Source: Paraburkholderia sp. BL25I1N1
GTDB lineage: Bacteria; Pseudomonadota; Gammaproteobacteria; Burkholderiales; Burkholderiaceae
NCBI RefSeq assembly: GCF_003002025.1
Contig: NZ_PVZB01000018.1
Coordinates: forward strand, 1 to 64,000
Reading direction: 5' to 3'
DNA length: 64,000 nucleotides
Shown: positions 61,523 to 64,000 of the stretch, in pieces
Layout: each line of letters starts with the position of its first letter
Numbering within the stretch: the first letter of the stretch is position 1
Notes under the pieces: model-generated
What the model saw: the letters and a program-made list of their open reading frames with translations, nothing else
The model's database searches: none
Told to the model about the DNA's origin: nothing
Position numbers and translations under genes: made by a program

Positions 61523-63160
61523 ATGACTGGCTTCAACTGGCAAAACCCTTACCCGACGCCGCGTCTGCCTGTATTCGCGCGCAACATCGTTTCGACTTCG
61601 CATCCGCTCGCGGCGCAAGCCGGCCTACGCATGCTGTGGAAAGGCGGCAATGCCGTCGATGCGGCGATCGCGGCCGCAGCGGCCATCACCGTGGTCGAGC
61701 CGGTCTCGTGCGGGCTGGGTGGCGACGCGTTCGCGCTGGTGTGGGACGGCAAGAAGCTGCATGGCCTGAATGCGTCGGGCGTCTCGCCGGCGGCGTGGAA
61801 CGTCGACTACTTCAAGCGCAAGTATGGCGAGGAAAACGGTCTCGCTAAGCAACCGAAACGCGGCTGGGACGCGGTGACGGTGCCCGGCGTGATCGCCGGC
61901 TGGGAAGCGCTGCATCAGAAGTTCGGCACGCTGCCGTTCGCGGACCTGATGGAGCCGGCCATTGAAATCGCCGAGCGCGGTCACGCGGTGGCGAGCATCG
62001 TCGCTTATAAGTGGGCGGCTGCCGTGCCGGAACTGAAGGATCTGCCGGGCTTTGCGCAAACCTTCATGCCGCGCGGCCGCGCGCCGGAAGTAAGCGAACT
62101 GGTGCGCTTCCCCGGCCACGCGAAGACGCTGCGCAAGCTCGCCGAGCAAGGCCCGCGTGCGTACTACGAAGGCGAGATCGCTGAACGGATCGCCGCGTTC
62201 GCCCGCGAAGGCGGCGGCGCGCTGACACTCGACGATCTGCGCAACTACAAAGCGGATTGGGTCGAGCCGATCGGCAAGGATTATCGCGGCTACACGGTGC
62301 ACGAAATTCCGCCGAACGGGCAGGGCATCGCGGCGCTGATCGCACTGGGCATCCTCGAAAAATTCGATGTGAAGGAACTGGCGGTCGACAACGTCGAGTC
62401 GCAGCACTTGCAGATCGAAGCCATGAAGCTGGCCTTCGCCGATGTCTACCGCTATGTGGCCGATCCGCGCTCCATGGAAGTCACGCCGGAGCAGATGCTC
62501 GACGACGCGTACCTCACCTCGCGCGCCAAACTGATCGATCACAAGCGCGCCACGCAGTTCGACTTCGGCATGCCGAAGGCCGGCGGGACCATCTACATGT
62601 CGGTGGCTGACGAGCGCGGCATGATGGTCAGCTTCATCCAGTCGAACTACATGGGCTTTGGCTCGGGCATCGTGGTGCCGGATAGCGGCATCGCCATGCA
62701 GAACCGCGGCTGCGGATTCTCGATGGACCCGAAATCGCCGAACGTGGTGGAAGGCGGCAAGCGGCCGTTCCACACGATCATCCCGTCGTTCCTCACGCAG
62801 CAGGTGGACGGCCGGCAGGAAGCGGTGATGAGCTTCGGCGTGATGGGCGGCGACATGCAACCGCAAGGTCACCTGCAATCCATCGTGCGGATGCTCGACT
62901 ACGGTCAGCAGCCGCAGGCCGCGTGCGACGCGCCGCGCTGGAAGGTCAATCGCGACTTCACGATCGACATCGAATCGACGCTCGATCCGAAGACCGCCGA
63001 GGCCTTGCAGAAGCTCGGCCACACGATCAAGTCGGTCGACGATCCGTATATGGACTTCGGCTCCGGCCAGTACATCTGGAAGCTCGATCGCAACGATCCG
63101 GAGCGCGGCTATGTGGCGGCAAGCGATAGCCGCCGTGACGGCTTGGCTGCGGGGTTCTAA
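61523..63160 (+). CDS. Gamma-glutamyltransferase-family protein, cytoplasmic type
   Basis: The 545-residue protein has the Ntn-hydrolase Ggt fold: VSTSHPLAAQAGLRMLWKGGNAVDAAIA and GGTIYMSVADERG, where Thr356 is the expected autoprocessing nucleophile. It has no signal peptide, so it looks like the YwrD-type cytoplasmic branch rather than periplasmic Ggt. ATG 61523 (MTGFNWQNPY) is preferred over upstream in-frame starts. An MHS-type permease gene follows 192 bp downstream, so it may process an imported gamma-glutamyl or acylated substrate; this is inference. Confidence 0.88.
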   Translation: MTGFNWQNPYPTPRLPVFARNIVSTSHPLAAQAGLRMLWKGGNAVDAAIAAAAAITVVEPVSCGLGGDAFALVWDGKKLHGLNASGVSPAAWNVDYFKRKYGEENGLAKQPKRGWDAVTVPGVIAGWEALHQKFGTLPFADLMEPAIEIAERGHAVASIVAYKWAAAVPELKDLPGFAQTFMPRGRAPEVSELVRFPGHAKTLRKLAEQGPRAYYEGEIAERIAAFAREGGGALTLDDLRNYKADWVEPIGKDYRGYTVHEIPPNGQGIAALIALGILEKFDVKELAVDNVESQHLQIEAMKLAFADVYRYVADPRSMEVTPEQMLDDAYLTSRAKLIDHKRATQFDFGMPKAGGTIYMSVADERGMMVSFIQSNYMGFGSGIVVPDSGIAMQNRGCGFSMDPKSPNVVEGGKRPFHTIIPSFLTQQVDGRQEAVMSFGVMGGDMQPQGHLQSIVRMLDYGQQPQAACDAPRWKVNRDFTIDIESTLDPKTAEALQKLGHTIKSVDDPYMDFGSGQYIWKLDRNDPERGYVAASDSRRDGLAAGF

Positions 63161-63352
63161 GCAGGCATCCATGCGCGAGGCGGGGCGCCGCTCGAAGCGG
63201 CGCTTCCGTGCGTGCGCAGGCGACGCTTTGGCGCGCATTCCGCTGCACGCTAAAGGCACCGCGCAGATCAAATACACCGGTTGCCGGCGTCGCCTCTCGC
63301 ACGCCAGGCATCCGGCATCCGGCATCGAGCATCAGACAGGGCAGGAGACATC

Positions 63353-64000
63353 ATGCAGACCCACGCGTCGCCTTCGGCGGCAGCTTCCCCTCATTCCGCG
63401 CCCGCGCCGCTTTCCAAAGCGATGGTGCGGCGGATCGTGTTTTCGTCGTCGGTCGGCAATGCGCTCGAGTGGTTCGATTTTCTGGTCTACGGCTACTTCG
63501 CGACCATCATCGCCAAACAGTTTTTCCCGATGCAGGACGAGTGGCTCTCCACGCTGCTCGCTATCGCCACCTTCGGCATTTCGTTTCTGATGCGGCCGCT
63601 GGGCGCGGTCGTGCTGGGCGTCTACGGCGACCGCAAGGGACGCAAGGCGGCACTGACGCTCGCCATCGCGCTGATGATGGTCGGCACTTTCACGATGGCG
63701 GTAATGCCGCCGTATGCATCGATCGGTATCGCGGCGCCGATTCTGATTCTGCTCGCGCGGCTCGTGCAAGGATTCGCGGTGGGCGGTGAGTTCGGCAGCG
63801 CGACGGCGTTCATGGTCGAGCATAGCGCGTCGCGCCGCGGCTATTACGCGAGTTGGCAGTTCGCGAGCCAGGGGCTTGCCGCGATTACGGCCGCCGCGTT
63901 TGGCTCGTTGCTGACTGCATGGATGCCGCCCGCGCAACTGAACGACTGGGGCTGGCGCCTGCCGTTCGTGTTCGGTTTGCTGGTCGGCCCGGTGGGCTAT
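63353..64000 (+). CDS. MFS transporter, metabolite:H+ symporter (MHS) family, 3'-truncated by the window edge
   Basis: The frame from ATG 63353 is open to the window end (216 codons). GCAGGAGA precedes it. It starts with a Ser/Ala/Pro-rich tail, then the MHS signature SVGNALEWFDFLVYGYFATIIAKQF, RPLGAVVLGVYGDRKGRKAAL and RLVQGFAVGGEFGSATAFMVEH. MHS permeases import organic acids, amino acids or betaines with H+. The substrate cannot be fixed from this part, and the coupling to the Ggt-family gene is only by position. Confidence 0.93.
   Translation, partial: MQTHASPSAAASPHSAPAPLSKAMVRRIVFSSSVGNALEWFDFLVYGYFATIIAKQFFPMQDEWLSTLLAIATFGISFLMRPLGAVVLGVYGDRKGRKAALTLAIALMMVGTFTMAVMPPYASIGIAAPILILLARLVQGFAVGGEFGSATAFMVEHSASRRGYYASWQFASQGLAAITAAAFGSLLTAWMPPAQLNDWGWRLPFVFGLLVGPVGY

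Noticed and set aside
63208..63789. 193-codon + strand frame overlapping the MHS permease
   Set aside because: The permease frame from 63353 has the MHS signature and a ribosome-binding site; this other frame is Arg/Ala-rich shadow.

Overview
The window looks like a piece of a main chromosome from a high-GC member of the Burkholderiales, most like Paraburkholderia/Burkholderia. The grounds are strong G/C third-position bias, gene orders typical of beta-proteobacteria (hexR-edd-eda with gluconate uptake, rplM-rpsI-erpA, dusB-fis-purH, ruvC-ruvA-ruvB, miaB-phoH-ybeY-corC-lnt, glpR-glpDKF) and YadA-type adhesin architecture. The genus is inferred from protein character only; no database search was possible. 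I see no tRNA, insertion sequence, prophage or CRISPR array.

Layout. 1-4092: 3' part of a giant trimeric autotransporter adhesin plus an OmpA-domain lipoprotein, probably its peptidoglycan-anchoring partner. 4161-10109: Entner-Doudoroff/gluconate module (hexR divergent from edd-eda, then a GntP-type permease and gluconokinase) with two matching HexR-like operators. 10200-12468: purB and a glycosyltransferase. 12705-18525: LysR regulator, glutamate dehydrogenase and a glutamate/aspartate ABC transporter. 18644-21646: class II glutamine amidotransferase, pyrC and a DUF3025 protein. 21766-22177: RNase P RNA. 22293-24838: OsmC-like protein, a predicted small RNA, rplM-rpsI and erpA. 24922-28775: anmK, tyrS, dtd and a histidine phosphatase. 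28962-33255: MpaB-like protein, ruvB, ruvA, a LysE-type exporter, a heptanucleotide tandem repeat and ruvC. 33384-39836: a small unknown protein, purH, fis, dusB, ubiH and pepP. 40040-48478: GST, an M48 lipoprotein protease, then the lnt/corC/chaC/ybeY/phoH/miaB block. 48630-54209: LysR with divergent VOC and MFS genes, an Xre-cupin regulator, an FMN riboswitch with ribB, and a HAD phosphatase. 54387-61173: glycerol regulon (glpF, glpK, glpD, glpR) with small genes between. 61523-64000: gamma-glutamyltransferase-family enzyme and the start of an MHS-type MFS permease that runs off the window.

Most of the window is conserved housekeeping DNA. The strongest non-textbook signal is a short intergenic transcript predicted at about 23048-23108. 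It has a near-consensus promoter (TTGCAT, 17 bp, TATAAT), a hairpin whose 9-nt loop carries CCTCC and copies the flavour of the 16S rRNA tail, and a strong intrinsic terminator. A 7+7 bp palindrome lies about 67 bp upstream of its start. Other points of interest are a roughly 71-residue hydrophilic insert in UbiH, a duplicated remnant of the 3' end of the HAD gene, altered NPA motifs in GlpF, an 11-copy GTGAGCC repeat inside the split ruv locus, and an intra-operon hairpin between gltI and gltJ.
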